The position numbers were made by a program, and so were the translations under genes. 64,000 bases of DNA, taken from contig NZ_CP113061.1 in the NCBI RefSeq assembly GCF_026625745.1, positions 2,133,501 to 2,197,500 of the forward strand, written 5' to 3'. This DNA comes from Asticcacaulis sp. SL142 (lineage in GTDB: Bacteria > Pseudomonadota > Alphaproteobacteria > Caulobacterales > Caulobacteraceae). Below the pieces are notes generated by a model. The model worked only from the letters and a program-made list of their open reading frames with translations. It was not told the origin of the DNA and searched no databases. Shown piece by piece: positions 16,943 to 25,556 of the stretch. Every line of letters starts with the position of its first letter. The stretch's first letter is position 1.

Positions 16943-17898
16943 GCGGCGGGCCTTTTCTCACGGCGCCAGAAATCGGCCGCGCCCGAAAAATAGCTGTATT
17001 TGCGCCAGTGCCACAAAGAACTGCCGATATTGCCGGACATAGCCCTGACCTTATAGCCCAGCCAGTGCCGCAGCCGCCGTTTCAGCACCCACACCGGCAC
17101 ATTCCCAATTCTTACACCTGTAACAGGCACCGGATCGATGAAGTTTTCACGGCCATGATGCGCCAGATAGGCCCAGGTTTCCCCGACCGAGCGGTAATAA
17201 ACCCCCACATAGTCATAGGTCAGGCGCGCCGCCGGGATCATGTGACGCACGCGGGCACCGGGCACCCACACACCACTGCCGTCACGCATGATCGCACGGA
17301 TGACGGCGGTTTCTTCGCCCAGACGTTTATGGTGCGGCCCAACCCCAAGACCCGGATCGTAGAGATATTTGCGCTGCGCCTCACCGCGCAGGGCATAGTT
17401 GGCACCGTACGGCAGTATATGGCCTTCGAGTGACAAAGGACGCACGTCCGGCCCGAAATCACGGGCAGCCAATACATTCAATAAACCATCGGCATGTTCG
17501 CGCCACCACGCCGGCAATTCGGTTTCCGGCACGGGCTCAATCACCCCGCCAAAGACGCTGGCCTGCGGGTTTTGCGCAAAGGCTTGTGCATAGGCCGACA
17601 GCCAGTTCGGATCGATCAGCACATCATCATCGGTCCAGCAGATATATTCACCTGTGGCCTCCGCCACACCGCGGTTGCGGGCATTGGACAAACCCGCCTT
17701 CGGCTCCAGCACATAGCGGATCGGAATACGGTCAGCAAAACTTTGGACAACATCTGGCGTGTGATCGGAACTGCCGTTATCAATCAGCACCATTTCCCAG
17801 TCTAGCCCGTCCGGGACGGTCATGACGGCGGCCGTCTCCAGCACGCGCCGCAACTGTTCGGCGCGATTGCGGGTACACATAATAACGCTGATGAACAT
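16939..17898 (-). CDS. Glycosyltransferase family 2
   Basis: The 319-residue protein starts ISVIMCTRNRAEQLRRVLE and has VLIDNGSSDHTPDV, AGLSNARNRGV and a WTDDDVLIDPNWL acidic motif. GANYALRGEAQRKY and the GEETAVIRAI region form the acceptor side. I placed the start at the ATG at 17898 (MFISVIM), matching the family's first strand; ten further codons upstream look non-homologous. First gene of a four-gene minus-strand glycosyltransferase run (17898 to 13721). It resembles the frameshifted GT2 at 19757-20690 in its CTRNRA start and TDDD motif. Confidence 0.86.
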   Translation of the reverse strand: MFISVIMCTRNRAEQLRRVLETAAVMTVPDGLDWEMVLIDNGSSDHTPDVVQSFADRIPIRYVLEPKAGLSNARNRGVAEATGEYICWTDDDVLIDPNWLSAYAQAFAQNPQASVFGGVIEPVPETELPAWWREHADGLLNVLAARDFGPDVRPLSLEGHILPYGANYALRGEAQRKYLYDPGLGVGPHHKRLGEETAVIRAIMRDGSGVWVPGARVRHMIPAARLTYDYVGVYYRSVGETWAYLAHHGRENFIDPVPVTGVRIGNVPVWVLKRRLRHWLGYKVRAMSGNIGSSLWHWRKYSYFSGAADFWRREKRPAA

Positions 17899-18263
17899 AA
17901 AGCGTGCCCAAAATGAAGCCACGGACAATCATGGCCAGAGGTAATAAAGCCAAAGGTAATAACGATACTAATCGTTTAAAATTAAATGACGCCGCAGAGC
18001 CGATAAACCCTGCGCCAGAATGTGGGCTTAAAAGACCATTTTTCTCAGCCCTTGGCAAGCGGTTGTGCGATGCAAACAAAACGATCATTCAAATTGCACA
18101 AAGCCTGCGAACACTATAACGTCGCCCCAGCCTGTCACCGGACATTTCAAGCGTTACAGCCACATTTTACATAGTTTTCAATTATCTGCGTTTAAGTTGC
18201 CGCCGGAACATTCCGGTACGCAGCGCCCCCATGTATCACCTAATTTAGTTATGAGCCTTTAAT
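17899..18263. promoter_or_regulatory. Divergent intergenic region between GT2 operon and wzx
   Basis: This 365-bp AT-richer stretch separates the minus-strand GT2 run from the plus-strand flippase, so it should hold promoters for both. Visible features are a tandem aggtaataa (17939-17947 and 17954-17962) and a ccggaa/ttccgg palindrome at 18203-18216 about 48 bases before the wzx start. I see no convincing -35/-10 pair and no gene. Confidence 0.4.
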
Positions 18264-19760
18264 ATGAGTAAGACCGAGGCTGACGGTTATCAGGATCTGA
18301 AACAGCGCACCACCACCTCCATTCTATGGTCGGTCTTACGGGTGCTATGGTCCACGGGGGCGACCTTTGTCATCTTCGTCTGTCTGGCGCGGATATTGGG
18401 CCCCTCAGATTTTGGCCTGTTTGCGCTCGCAGCCCTTTTCCTTGATGTCAGCCGCATTTTCGCCAGCGCCGGTCTTGGCGATGCGATTATTCGCCAACAC
18501 GTTCTCGAAGAAGAAATGGCCGACACGGCGTTCTGGGCCAATTTTGGCCTGAGCACCATTGTAGCCACGATTGTGATCATCGCAGCCCCTTTTTACGCGC
18601 AGATGATCCATAACACCAACGTCACCCATATCCTTCAGGCGCTGGCCCTGACCCTGCCGATATCGTCACTGGCCGGTATTCACGGGGCGCGCCTGACGCG
18701 CGAATATAAGCATAAGCTGTTTGCGATTCAGGCCGCCATAGCCAGCATAGTCTCCGGCATCTCAGGCATTACCGCCGCCCTGATGGGGCTGGGGGTGTGG
18801 TCGCTGGTTGTGCAGGCCTGGGTCGGGGCCATACTCGGCGTTATCATGGCCTGGGTGGCCTCGCGCTGGGTGCCGAAGGTGCGGTTCTCGCCCTCGATGC
18901 TGCGCCAGATCGCCAGCTTCAGTTTCAGCACAACCTTCAATCAGCTTTTGTGGCTGCTGATGGGTCGTGTCGGTGACATTCTGATTTCGCGCAACTACGG
19001 TCAGGCCGAGGTTGGCCGATACCGCATTGCGTGGCGCATGTACGAACTGATCGGCCAACTGGCGCTGGCCCCGATCGGCAGCGTCTCCATGCTGACCTTC
19101 TCGAAATTGCAGCATGAGCCTGAAAAACTGAAAGCGGCCTATTATCGCATGATCAGCATAGTGGGGCTTTTGGTGCTGCCGCTGCTGCTGGGCTATGCGG
19201 CACTCGCCGAAGAAATTATCCAGCTCATATTCTCGGAACAATGGACGGGCACGGGCAAGATCTCGCAGGTGCTGGCCCTGATGATCGTGCCATTTGTGTT
19301 TAACTACATATCACCGGGTATGCTGGCCGCCGTCAATAAGCCGGGGGCCATCACCAAGGTGGCCGCCCTGCAACTGGCCCTGACCATATTGTTCACCTGG
19401 CTGGCCCTGCCGTGGGGTCTGGTGGGCATTGCCGCCGCCTATGCTCTCAGAAGCTATCTGACCCTGCCGTACCAGCAGTATCAGCTTAAGCGCTTTGTCG
19501 ACATTCCGGTGCTGACGGCGCTCAGTAAGCCCTTGGTGCCGTTGCTGGTTGCCCTGTTTATGGCCGCGGTGGTGTGGAGCCTGCGCCCGGTTCTGTTCGG
19601 TATCTATGACAATCTCTGGTTTGTCGTCATAACCGGCAGCTTTATCGGGGCGGTGATTTATGTGTCCGGTATTCTGATTTTCGGCAGGTCACTGGTGGCA
19701 CCGATCATAACTCAGGCCCAGCCGATACTTAACCGGATTTTGAAGCGTAAGCCGGTTTAA
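18264..19760 (+). CDS. Wzx-type polysaccharide repeat-unit flippase
   Basis: The 498-residue membrane protein belongs to the oligosaccharide flippase (MOP/WzxC-like) family. It has around twelve to fourteen hydrophobic helices (for example STGATFVIFVCLARIL at 28-43, GLSTIVATIVIIAAPFYA, IVGLLVLPLLLGYAALA, FVVITGSFIGAVIYVSGILIF). The family signatures are LARILGPSDFGLFALA near the N-terminus and the LGDAIIRQ segment. It should flip undecaprenyl-pyrophosphate-linked repeat units to the periplasm for Wzy polymerisation. It is the only flippase in the window although there are two polymerases. It overlaps the convergent GT2 by four bases at the stop codons. Confidence 0.9.
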   Translation: MSKTEADGYQDLKQRTTTSILWSVLRVLWSTGATFVIFVCLARILGPSDFGLFALAALFLDVSRIFASAGLGDAIIRQHVLEEEMADTAFWANFGLSTIVATIVIIAAPFYAQMIHNTNVTHILQALALTLPISSLAGIHGARLTREYKHKLFAIQAAIASIVSGISGITAALMGLGVWSLVVQAWVGAILGVIMAWVASRWVPKVRFSPSMLRQIASFSFSTTFNQLLWLLMGRVGDILISRNYGQAEVGRYRIAWRMYELIGQLALAPIGSVSMLTFSKLQHEPEKLKAAYYRMISIVGLLVLPLLLGYAALAEEIIQLIFSEQWTGTGKISQVLALMIVPFVFNYISPGMLAAVNKPGAITKVAALQLALTILFTWLALPWGLVGIAAAYALRSYLTLPYQQYQLKRFVDIPVLTALSKPLVPLLVALFMAAVVWSLRPVLFGIYDNLWFVVITGSFIGAVIYVSGILIFGRSLVAPIITQAQPILNRILKRKPV

Positions 19761-20690
19761 GACAGTTTGCGTTTAAGCCAGGTGACAACGATCAATACCG
19801 GCGCGACCACGCAGACCACAGCCATAGCCGCATATTCCCTGCGCGATTTCAACCAACGCAAGGCATAGCTCAGTTCGCGCTTACGGGCCTGAAACCCTTC
19901 AGGCCCGTAAGAGTGGCGCAGGCTGTCGCGCCACGCTGACATATAGGCCGCGCGGCTATCGGCCCGCAGGATATATTTCATGAAATAGGCCCCGCGCCCC
20001 CGATCATAGCCTTCCATAATACGCGGCACGTCGGCAGCTTTGCGGCCATGGTGGTGCGAGACCTGAAAGCGCGGATCAAAGCGCGCCGGATACCCGGCCC
20101 AGACCACCCGCCGCCACCGCATCAATATCCTCACACGGGAATTGTGTCCCCGCCCCCAGTTCAGGGTCGAACCCACCCGTGGCCTCCAGAACCTCACGAC
20201 GGAAGGTCAGGTTAGCACCATGCAGGGCCCCCGCCTTAAGGAACGCCCGCGCCGGATAGACCTCAGCCAGGTTGCGCTCATCAATGGTAATGGCGGCATC
20301 ATCAGGATCATGCAGCCGGATGCGCCCACCGATCACACCCGCATCGGGATAATCCGCCCACGCCTCAACCAGCCGGTCTATATAGTCTGGCTCAAGGTAG
20401 CAGTCATCGTCGGTAAAGGCGGTAATCCGCCCACGCGCCTGCCGCCAGGCAGCGTCACGCGCTGCCCCCAGCCCGATGCGCGTCACACTGAGATAGCGCA
20501 GATGCGGATCGCGTTGCGCCGCCGCGCTGATGACCTCGGCTGTGGCATCGGTCGAGGCATTATCGACCAGCAAGGCTTCCCAGCTATGCTTAGTACTTTG
20601 CGCCATAAGCGAGTCGATCGTCCCGCCCAGACTGTGGGCGCGGTTGCGGGTGCAGATGACTATCGATACCGTGATCTGATCATCAGTCAT
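19757..20690 (-). pseudogene. Glycosyltransferase family 2 with apparent +1 frameshift
   Basis: Two overlapping reading frames together make one GT2 enzyme. The 5' part (20690 to about 20110) encodes VSIVICTRNRAHSL, LLVDNASTDATAE and ITAFTDDDCY, ending in the acceptor-side GGFDPELGAG and FPCEDIDAVA. The 3' part (from about 20120 to 19757) continues with WAGYPARFDPRFQVSHHHGRK and a C-terminal membrane helix (AAMAVVCVVAPVLIVV). Removing one G within the G-rich stretch at 20108-20119 would join them into about 310 residues, normal for the family. As given, the frame stops at 20076. It is the last gene of the nonulosonate operon. A sequencing error or a true inactivating mutation are both possible. 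Confidence 0.75.
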
Positions 20691-21727
20691 CGGTTAACAA
20701 TTTCCGGCGCATAGTCGCCGACATTGGCCTTGGTCAGCAGCGGCTTCATGGCTTGCCAGTAGTCGCGCAATTTTTCATTCCCCCCCGGCCAGCGATCCAG
20801 CAACGGCGCCAGTGTATAGGCCTTGGTGCCAAACACCGCCGGCACATAGAAAAGAGTCGAGGACATAAAGCCGTATACATCGGTCGCGGGATGATGGCCG
20901 AGATAAAACTCTGCGGGCATACGGCTGTAGAATTCCGGCAAGGGCACGCATTTGGGCTGGCCCGCAATCACGCTCATCACCGCCTCACCGTCACGCGGAT
21001 GCGGCTTGAAATAGACACGGTCATAACGGGTGGCCAGATCGGCCAATATGGCCTCAAGCAGGCGCAGATATTCCGGGTCCGTCATCATGCCGAGATTGGA
21101 CAAAGGCTGCGACAGGAACAGACACTCCCCTACACCCGCTCTATCGGATTCGGGCTTAAACAGATTGTCCTTAAAGGCCTGTCGCGTTGAAAAATGCGGC
21201 GTCCCCAGCTTGAAACCGACCACATCAGGAAAAACGCTATAGACCTCGTGAAAGCGGCTCAGCCGGACAAATTTGGGCCGCGCCGAAGGTTTTAATCCGG
21301 TGGCTCGCGCCACGGCCTTGATCGCATCCGAGACGACATAGCGCGGATTGCGATCATTCAGGGATTTGTTGCCATAGTCATGATCGATATGCAGCGAAAA
21401 GCCGTCCTCATAGGCGCACAGGATTTCAGGCTTAAAGCGGTAATAGGTCTCGACCGCAAAGCGGTAAAACCGGTAGCTGATAAACAGGCGTTTGGGGCGC
21501 GGCAGATCAGACGCCAGCGCCTCATCAAAGCCCATATAATCAAACGGCGACGGCCCCAAAAACCGGGCGTCTATCTCATCGAAAATGGAGCGAAAATCAT
21601 GGCCGTCGCGGTACACCACCGCCAGATGCCGCCCCGGAAAATAGGCCGAGACAATCAGACGCGCCATGAGATACTGGATCGGCGTGCTGATCAGAAACAT
21701 CGTATCGTATCGGCCCCGCTCAGTCAT
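20687..21727 (-). CDS. Sialyltransferase-like (polysialyltransferase/GT52-type) enzyme
   Basis: The 346-residue protein starts MTERGRYDTMFLISTPIQYL, a start typical of bacterial polysialyltransferases. It contains the three motifs of bacterial sialyltransferases in order: the acidic-acidic-Gly motif as YEDGF (E107, D108, G109), the HP motif as KPHPR (H243-P244), and the paired serine motif as FMSSTLF (S289-S290). These hold the general base, CMP and phosphate contacts in the family. With NeuB-, NeuA- and acetyltransferase-like genes directly upstream, transfer of a CMP-nonulosonate to the polysaccharide is the natural role. Its start overlaps the acetyltransferase by 8 bases and its end overlaps the GT2 by 4. 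The linkage type is unknown. Confidence 0.78.
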   Translation of the reverse strand: MTERGRYDTMFLISTPIQYLMARLIVSAYFPGRHLAVVYRDGHDFRSIFDEIDARFLGPSPFDYMGFDEALASDLPRPKRLFISYRFYRFAVETYYRFKPEILCAYEDGFSLHIDHDYGNKSLNDRNPRYVVSDAIKAVARATGLKPSARPKFVRLSRFHEVYSVFPDVVGFKLGTPHFSTRQAFKDNLFKPESDRAGVGECLFLSQPLSNLGMMTDPEYLRLLEAILADLATRYDRVYFKPHPRDGEAVMSVIAGQPKCVPLPEFYSRMPAEFYLGHHPATDVYGFMSSTLFYVPAVFGTKAYTLAPLLDRWPGGNEKLRDYWQAMKPLLTKANVGDYAPEIVNR

Positions 21728-22544
21728 CCGCCGCTCCGGGTAATTCCACCACAGCCGGTTGCCACGGCGCTATGCGACCGGCGGCGACTGCATCCCTTAG
21801 CCCTTCGGCAAAGGCCACAGGTTGGGTGTAGTCTAAGCCTGCAAAATCGGCATGGGCATAGGTCCACCACCGCGCGGCCAGCAGCGCCTCGATCACCTCC
21901 GGCGCGAAGCGATATTTCAGAACCTTGGCGGGCAAACCACCGACTATGGCATAGGGTGGCACATCCTTGGTCACGGTGGCATTGGCGGCGATAACCGCAC
22001 CGGTGCCAATAGTTATCCCTAAGCCCAGCGTCACATTATCGCCGATCCAGACATCGTGTTCGATCACCGGATAGCCAAGCCCCCGGCGCGGATCATAAGC
22101 CGTCGGCGTAAATTCACCATTGCGCGCTTCAAGCGCATCATAAAGCGGCGACAGATAGGGCACATTGTCTGGCCGGAAAAACGCAATCGACGATGACACC
22201 CACTCGGTCGGATGGGCAAAATCGATAAAGCGCAGGCCCTTGCCGATCGAACAGTAACGCCCGACCGTCAAACCTTCGGGCAATGGGGAATGAGAGTAGG
22301 ACGCCGCCCCCAAGTCGCACAGGCCGCTGCCCGCAAACCAGCGGCTGGGGGAATAGGGCCCGCCGTAAAAAGCGCACGGCCCTTCGATACGGATCGGTTG
22401 TTTCACCGTGTAGCTCTCAAGCTGGCTCAGCCAGCCCTCGCCCTTGGCAATTTCCGCCCGGTCGTAGGAAAAGAGGACGCCCGCCGCGCGAAACCGTTCC
22501 AGCAGCGCCGCATCGACCCTAAGCTCAACCGGCGTCAGGCTCAT
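21720..22544 (-). CDS. Left-handed beta-helix (hexapeptide) O-acetyltransferase
   Basis: The 274-residue protein has a C-terminal hexapeptide-repeat domain: VIEHDVWIGDNVTLGLGITIGTGAVIAANATVTKDVPPYAIVGG carries the typical [I/V]G-x4 turns and the closing PYAIVGG-PAKVLKYRF of CatB/Vat-type acetyltransferases. An upstream FIDFAHPTEW supplies the candidate catalytic histidine. The N-terminal 60 residues are unusual, with RAAGVLFSYDRAEIAKGEGW. Overlaps of 4 bases with the CMP-sugar synthetase and 8 bases with the transferase place it in the nonulosonate operon, so it probably O- or N-acetylates the nonulosonate. Acetyl-CoA is the expected donor. Confidence 0.8.
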   Translation of the reverse strand: MSLTPVELRVDAALLERFRAAGVLFSYDRAEIAKGEGWLSQLESYTVKQPIRIEGPCAFYGGPYSPSRWFAGSGLCDLGAASYSHSPLPEGLTVGRYCSIGKGLRFIDFAHPTEWVSSSIAFFRPDNVPYLSPLYDALEARNGEFTPTAYDPRRGLGYPVIEHDVWIGDNVTLGLGITIGTGAVIAANATVTKDVPPYAIVGGLPAKVLKYRFAPEVIEALLAARWWTYAHADFAGLDYTQPVAFAEGLRDAVAAGRIAPWQPAVVELPGAADD

Positions 22545-23215
22545 GCGCCGAACCGCTTTTGGAACAGCAGTTGCGCCACCTCAAATTCCTCCAGCGTGTC
22601 GATATCCATGCCTTCGGTCGCGTCGGTGACGAAGAAGGCCGGACGGTCGCCAACCTGAAAACGGTTGCGCTTCATCACGCCTTTTTTGGCGACCCAAAAG
22701 GCGCAGTTCATCTGATACAGCGGCTTGATATTCTGGCTGTAGGAATGCCACGGCCCCCACTGATAATTGATCGGCAGGAAATCCGGGTTCAAAAAATAAT
22801 GCTTATGGGCGGTGAGCGACATCACACTGTCACGGCCATCCTGCTCCAGCATCGCCACCGCATCGCCGTAGCGATGAAACAGCGGCGTGGTCACGGGCAC
22901 TATGGCCACATAGGTGTCGTCATCGACCGGCATTTCGTCCAAAAGCCCAACCAGGGCTTCCGACCAGGGGGTGGCATCACTCGACCATTTCGGATTGCGC
23001 AGCAGGAAGTCTACGCCGTGACGGGTGGCGTATTCGGCAACCTTATCGGCCTCACTGGAGACATAAATTTCATCAAAAACACCGGACGCCTTACACTGCT
23101 CCAGCTTGACATCCAGCAGGGATTTTTCGCCGACAAACGGACGCAGATTCTTCTCAGGCAGACGCCCGGAATGGGCCTTGGCGGGCACTAAGGCCACACA
23201 TTTCGGTTTCGACAC
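22541..23215 (-). CDS. CMP-nonulosonate synthetase (NeuA-like cytidylyltransferase)
   Basis: The 224-residue protein begins VALVPAKAHSGRLPEKNLRPFVGEKSLLD, the nucleotide-binding loop of cytidylyltransferases (P-A-K/R-x-S-x-R-x-P-x-K-N). The DEIYVSSEAD segment, AIVPVTTPLF and a C-terminal FVTDATEGMDIDT-EEF complete the NeuA/PseF-type pattern, where the last segment binds the sugar. It activates a nonulosonic acid with CTP in the cytoplasm. The protein is slightly shorter than typical NeuA and lacks the C-terminal esterase domain. Located just downstream of the NeuB fusion and overlapping the acetyltransferase start by 4 bases. Whether the sugar is Neu5Ac, KDN, pseudaminic or legionaminic acid is unclear. 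Confidence 0.85.
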   Translation of the reverse strand: MSKPKCVALVPAKAHSGRLPEKNLRPFVGEKSLLDVKLEQCKASGVFDEIYVSSEADKVAEYATRHGVDFLLRNPKWSSDATPWSEALVGLLDEMPVDDDTYVAIVPVTTPLFHRYGDAVAMLEQDGRDSVMSLTAHKHYFLNPDFLPINYQWGPWHSYSQNIKPLYQMNCAFWVAKKGVMKRNRFQVGDRPAFFVTDATEGMDIDTLEEFEVAQLLFQKRFGA

Positions 23216-23234
23216 GTAAAGAACCTTTGACCTA

Positions 23235-24773
23235 TTAAGCCTGCGCCACGCGGTATTTGTGGTGCTCGCTTTTGTTGACGCGCTTTTCGCCGGAACCGAC
23301 CATGCGTTCGGTCAGGCGGATCTGATCGACATATTCCTTAAAGGCCGGGGTCGTCAAATCAACCGCCACGGCATCAAAGTGCGCCCATTCGGTATTGCCG
23401 AGCTTAACATGCTTTTCGACCATGCGCGCACCCGCCGCCACCGCCAGCGCCGAACCCAGCCAGCCGAAATCATGGCTCGAAAACGCCGGTACGATGCGCG
23501 GATTTTGTGCCGACAGTTCGTGGTAGCGTCGCACCACCGCGATATTGGTGTCTTCGGCCGGGGTCGGATAGGCCGAATTGGCCTGCATCAGAATCAGTTT
23601 TTCGCAAGCCGTGAAATTATCGAGCACCCAGCGCTCATAGGCCTCATCAGTCATGCCGGTCGATAACACCACCGAACCGGTATAGTTTTTCGAGACATAT
23701 TCCAGATAATCGGTGTGCTCTGAAATGGTCGACGGCAGTTTCACCATAGCCGGTTTGACATCCAGCATGAACTCAAACGATGGCTTATCGAGGATCGAGG
23801 CAAACCAGCCCATGCCAAGGCTTTTGCACAAGGTATCAACGAACACGAAATCGTACTTGCTCAGTTCCAACTGATGACGGTAATCGCCAAAGGTCGAGCC
23901 AAACGGCGATACATATGGGGCTTTGAGTTGCTCGGCCGAATAGAAGCTTTCAACATCGCGTTTTTGCAATTTGATGTAGTCTGCCCCGGCTGCCTTGGCG
24001 GAGCGAATCATACGCTCAAGCCGCAAACGGTCGCCAAAATGGTTGGTGGTCAGCTCAGCAATGACATCAACCTTATGGATATTGTCGCTGGCCGCAAGCG
24101 GCTCCGGCGTGCCCAGTTGCGCGTTCAGTTCGGTCGGCGATAGCGCGCTGAACGATTTGGTGCCGACGTGGCGAACTTCGATCTCAGAGCCCTTAAGGAC
24201 ATAGAGCGCGTTCAGGAAATAGAATTCCTGGGTGTTGAACACCATCTTACGGTCGGCGTCGCGGGCATGGGAAAAATCGCTGTCGATGCGCTCGCTATAG
24301 GCCTGACTGCCGTCATAGCTAAAATCAAGACCGACCATGTAAACCGTCTGCGGACGCCCCCGAACCGCGGCGACTTTACGCGCGACCTGCAAAGCCGTGA
24401 TGAACAGAATGTCCTCGATGACCAGATCACCGGCCTGAAAGCGCTGCATCATCAGATCAGCGGATTCTTGCGTCAGCGGCGTGTGCGGCAGTTGCACCAC
24501 CGACCGGTCAGCGGCCTTTAGCGGCGTCGAGGTCAGGTAGGCGCGCGATTTTAAACCATTGGCCTGCACGCTGTCAGCGGCCCATGCCGCATGGAACAGG
24601 CTGATGTCGGCGGGGGCGATGCGCTCGGCATCATTCATGGCAATGACCAGAGAACCCGCAAAAATCTGCGGATCGATCTGATCAATCGACGGGCCTTTAC
24701 CGAGGATGAAGATCGTGTCGGTGGCGTATGTCGAAGCGATGTTTCCGATCAGGTTCGAGATAGCGTCCGTCAT
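23235..24773 (-). CDS. NeuB-type nonulosonate synthase fused to N-terminal Rossmann-like domain
   Basis: The 512-residue protein is a fusion. Residues about 1-215 (TIFILGKGPSIDQID, VIAMNDAERI, YMVGLDFSYDGS) resemble a Rossmann-like domain seen in DUF115/MptE-like proteins or GT42-type sialyltransferases. Residues about 225-500 form a NeuB barrel: VIAELTTNHFGD, ADYIKLQKRDVE, VKLPST, SVVLSTGMTDEA, NSAYPTPAEDTN, FSSHDFG and GARMVEKH. NeuB condenses a six-carbon sugar with PEP. Normally a SAF domain follows; here the barrel is followed by only about 20 residues (MVGSGEKRVNKSEHHK). AAGGAG lies before the ATG at 24773. The start lies 77 bases inside the upstream phosphatase gene. Confidence 0.85.
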   Translation of the reverse strand: MTDAISNLIGNIASTYATDTIFILGKGPSIDQIDPQIFAGSLVIAMNDAERIAPADISLFHAAWAADSVQANGLKSRAYLTSTPLKAADRSVVQLPHTPLTQESADLMMQRFQAGDLVIEDILFITALQVARKVAAVRGRPQTVYMVGLDFSYDGSQAYSERIDSDFSHARDADRKMVFNTQEFYFLNALYVLKGSEIEVRHVGTKSFSALSPTELNAQLGTPEPLAASDNIHKVDVIAELTTNHFGDRLRLERMIRSAKAAGADYIKLQKRDVESFYSAEQLKAPYVSPFGSTFGDYRHQLELSKYDFVFVDTLCKSLGMGWFASILDKPSFEFMLDVKPAMVKLPSTISEHTDYLEYVSKNYTGSVVLSTGMTDEAYERWVLDNFTACEKLILMQANSAYPTPAEDTNIAVVRRYHELSAQNPRIVPAFSSHDFGWLGSALAVAAGARMVEKHVKLGNTEWAHFDAVAVDLTTPAFKEYVDQIRLTERMVGSGEKRVNKSEHHKYRVAQA

Positions 24774-25404
24774 AAGCAGCTCCTTCAACAATAACTTCAC
24801 AGCCGTGCTCACGCGCAAGCTGAACACCCGCCAGCATGTCCCAGCTTTTGGCACCGGCCGGATTGACAAACCGCGCCAGCGATCCGCGCACGACATTAAA
24901 CAGGTTATAAACGGCACAGCCCATGATGCGGGCTTCGCCGCCGACGGGGATCATTTCGACCAGCCTGTCGTTTATCGAGGACGAGAAGCCCATGATCCGC
25001 GACGTCTGGTACTCAATTGTATCGCCGGTCATGAGCTTTAAGCCCATTTCCGGCACCATCAGCATCGAAGCGGCATGTTCGCGCTTATGCCAGATCGACA
25101 GAGACACGCCCCATTCAGGCAAGCCGGAACAGAAATTCTCCGTGCCATCGATCGGATCAAGTACCGCCGTCCAGTCCTTATCGTCCGCCGCCCCTACTGC
25201 GTAACTTTCTTCGCCGACGAAATTGATATCGCCCATCAGGCCGGTCAGATGATCCTTAATGGCATTTTCCAGAAAGACATCGGCGACCGTTACGGGGCTG
25301 CCGTCCTCTTTCCAGGTCACATCGCGACGGTTGGCCAGAACATAGGGCAGGTGTTGCTGTACGACCCCGGCCACACTGCCGAGGATTTTTATCGCGTCGG
25401 TCAT
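24697..25404 (-). CDS. Inositol monophosphatase-family phosphatase
   Basis: The 235-residue protein has the metal-binding signatures of the FIG superfamily: GEES at residues 64-67, DPIDGTENF at 83-91 and WDMLAG at 188-193. Family members include IMPase, CysQ/BPNT1 and fructose-1,6-bisphosphatases; specificity cannot be read. The position upstream of the NeuB-fusion suggests dephosphorylation of a nonulosonate phosphate, the step a NeuC/NeuB pathway of the KDN-9-phosphate or Neu5Ac-9-phosphate kind would need. I chose the ATG at 25404. Its last 25 codons overlap the beginning of the NeuB-fusion in another frame. It is the first gene of the operon. Confidence 0.85.
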   Translation of the reverse strand: MTDAIKILGSVAGVVQQHLPYVLANRRDVTWKEDGSPVTVADVFLENAIKDHLTGLMGDINFVGEESYAVGAADDKDWTAVLDPIDGTENFCSGLPEWGVSLSIWHKREHAASMLMVPEMGLKLMTGDTIEYQTSRIMGFSSSINDRLVEMIPVGGEARIMGCAVYNLFNVVRGSLARFVNPAGAKSWDMLAGVQLAREHGCEVIVEGAAYDGRYLEPDRKHRFDIRHRHDLHPR

Positions 25405-25556
25405 TGAAGCCGGCCTTGGAAAAATCGGTAATAACAAAAATCAAAATCTATAGGCTCAGACTTTAGTGGCAAACGGGGGGATCGTAAAATTCTTTTTGCA
25501 GCGCACCCAACAAAAATCCTATTGAAAAGCCTGAATTAACCACACCGAGACCGCTT

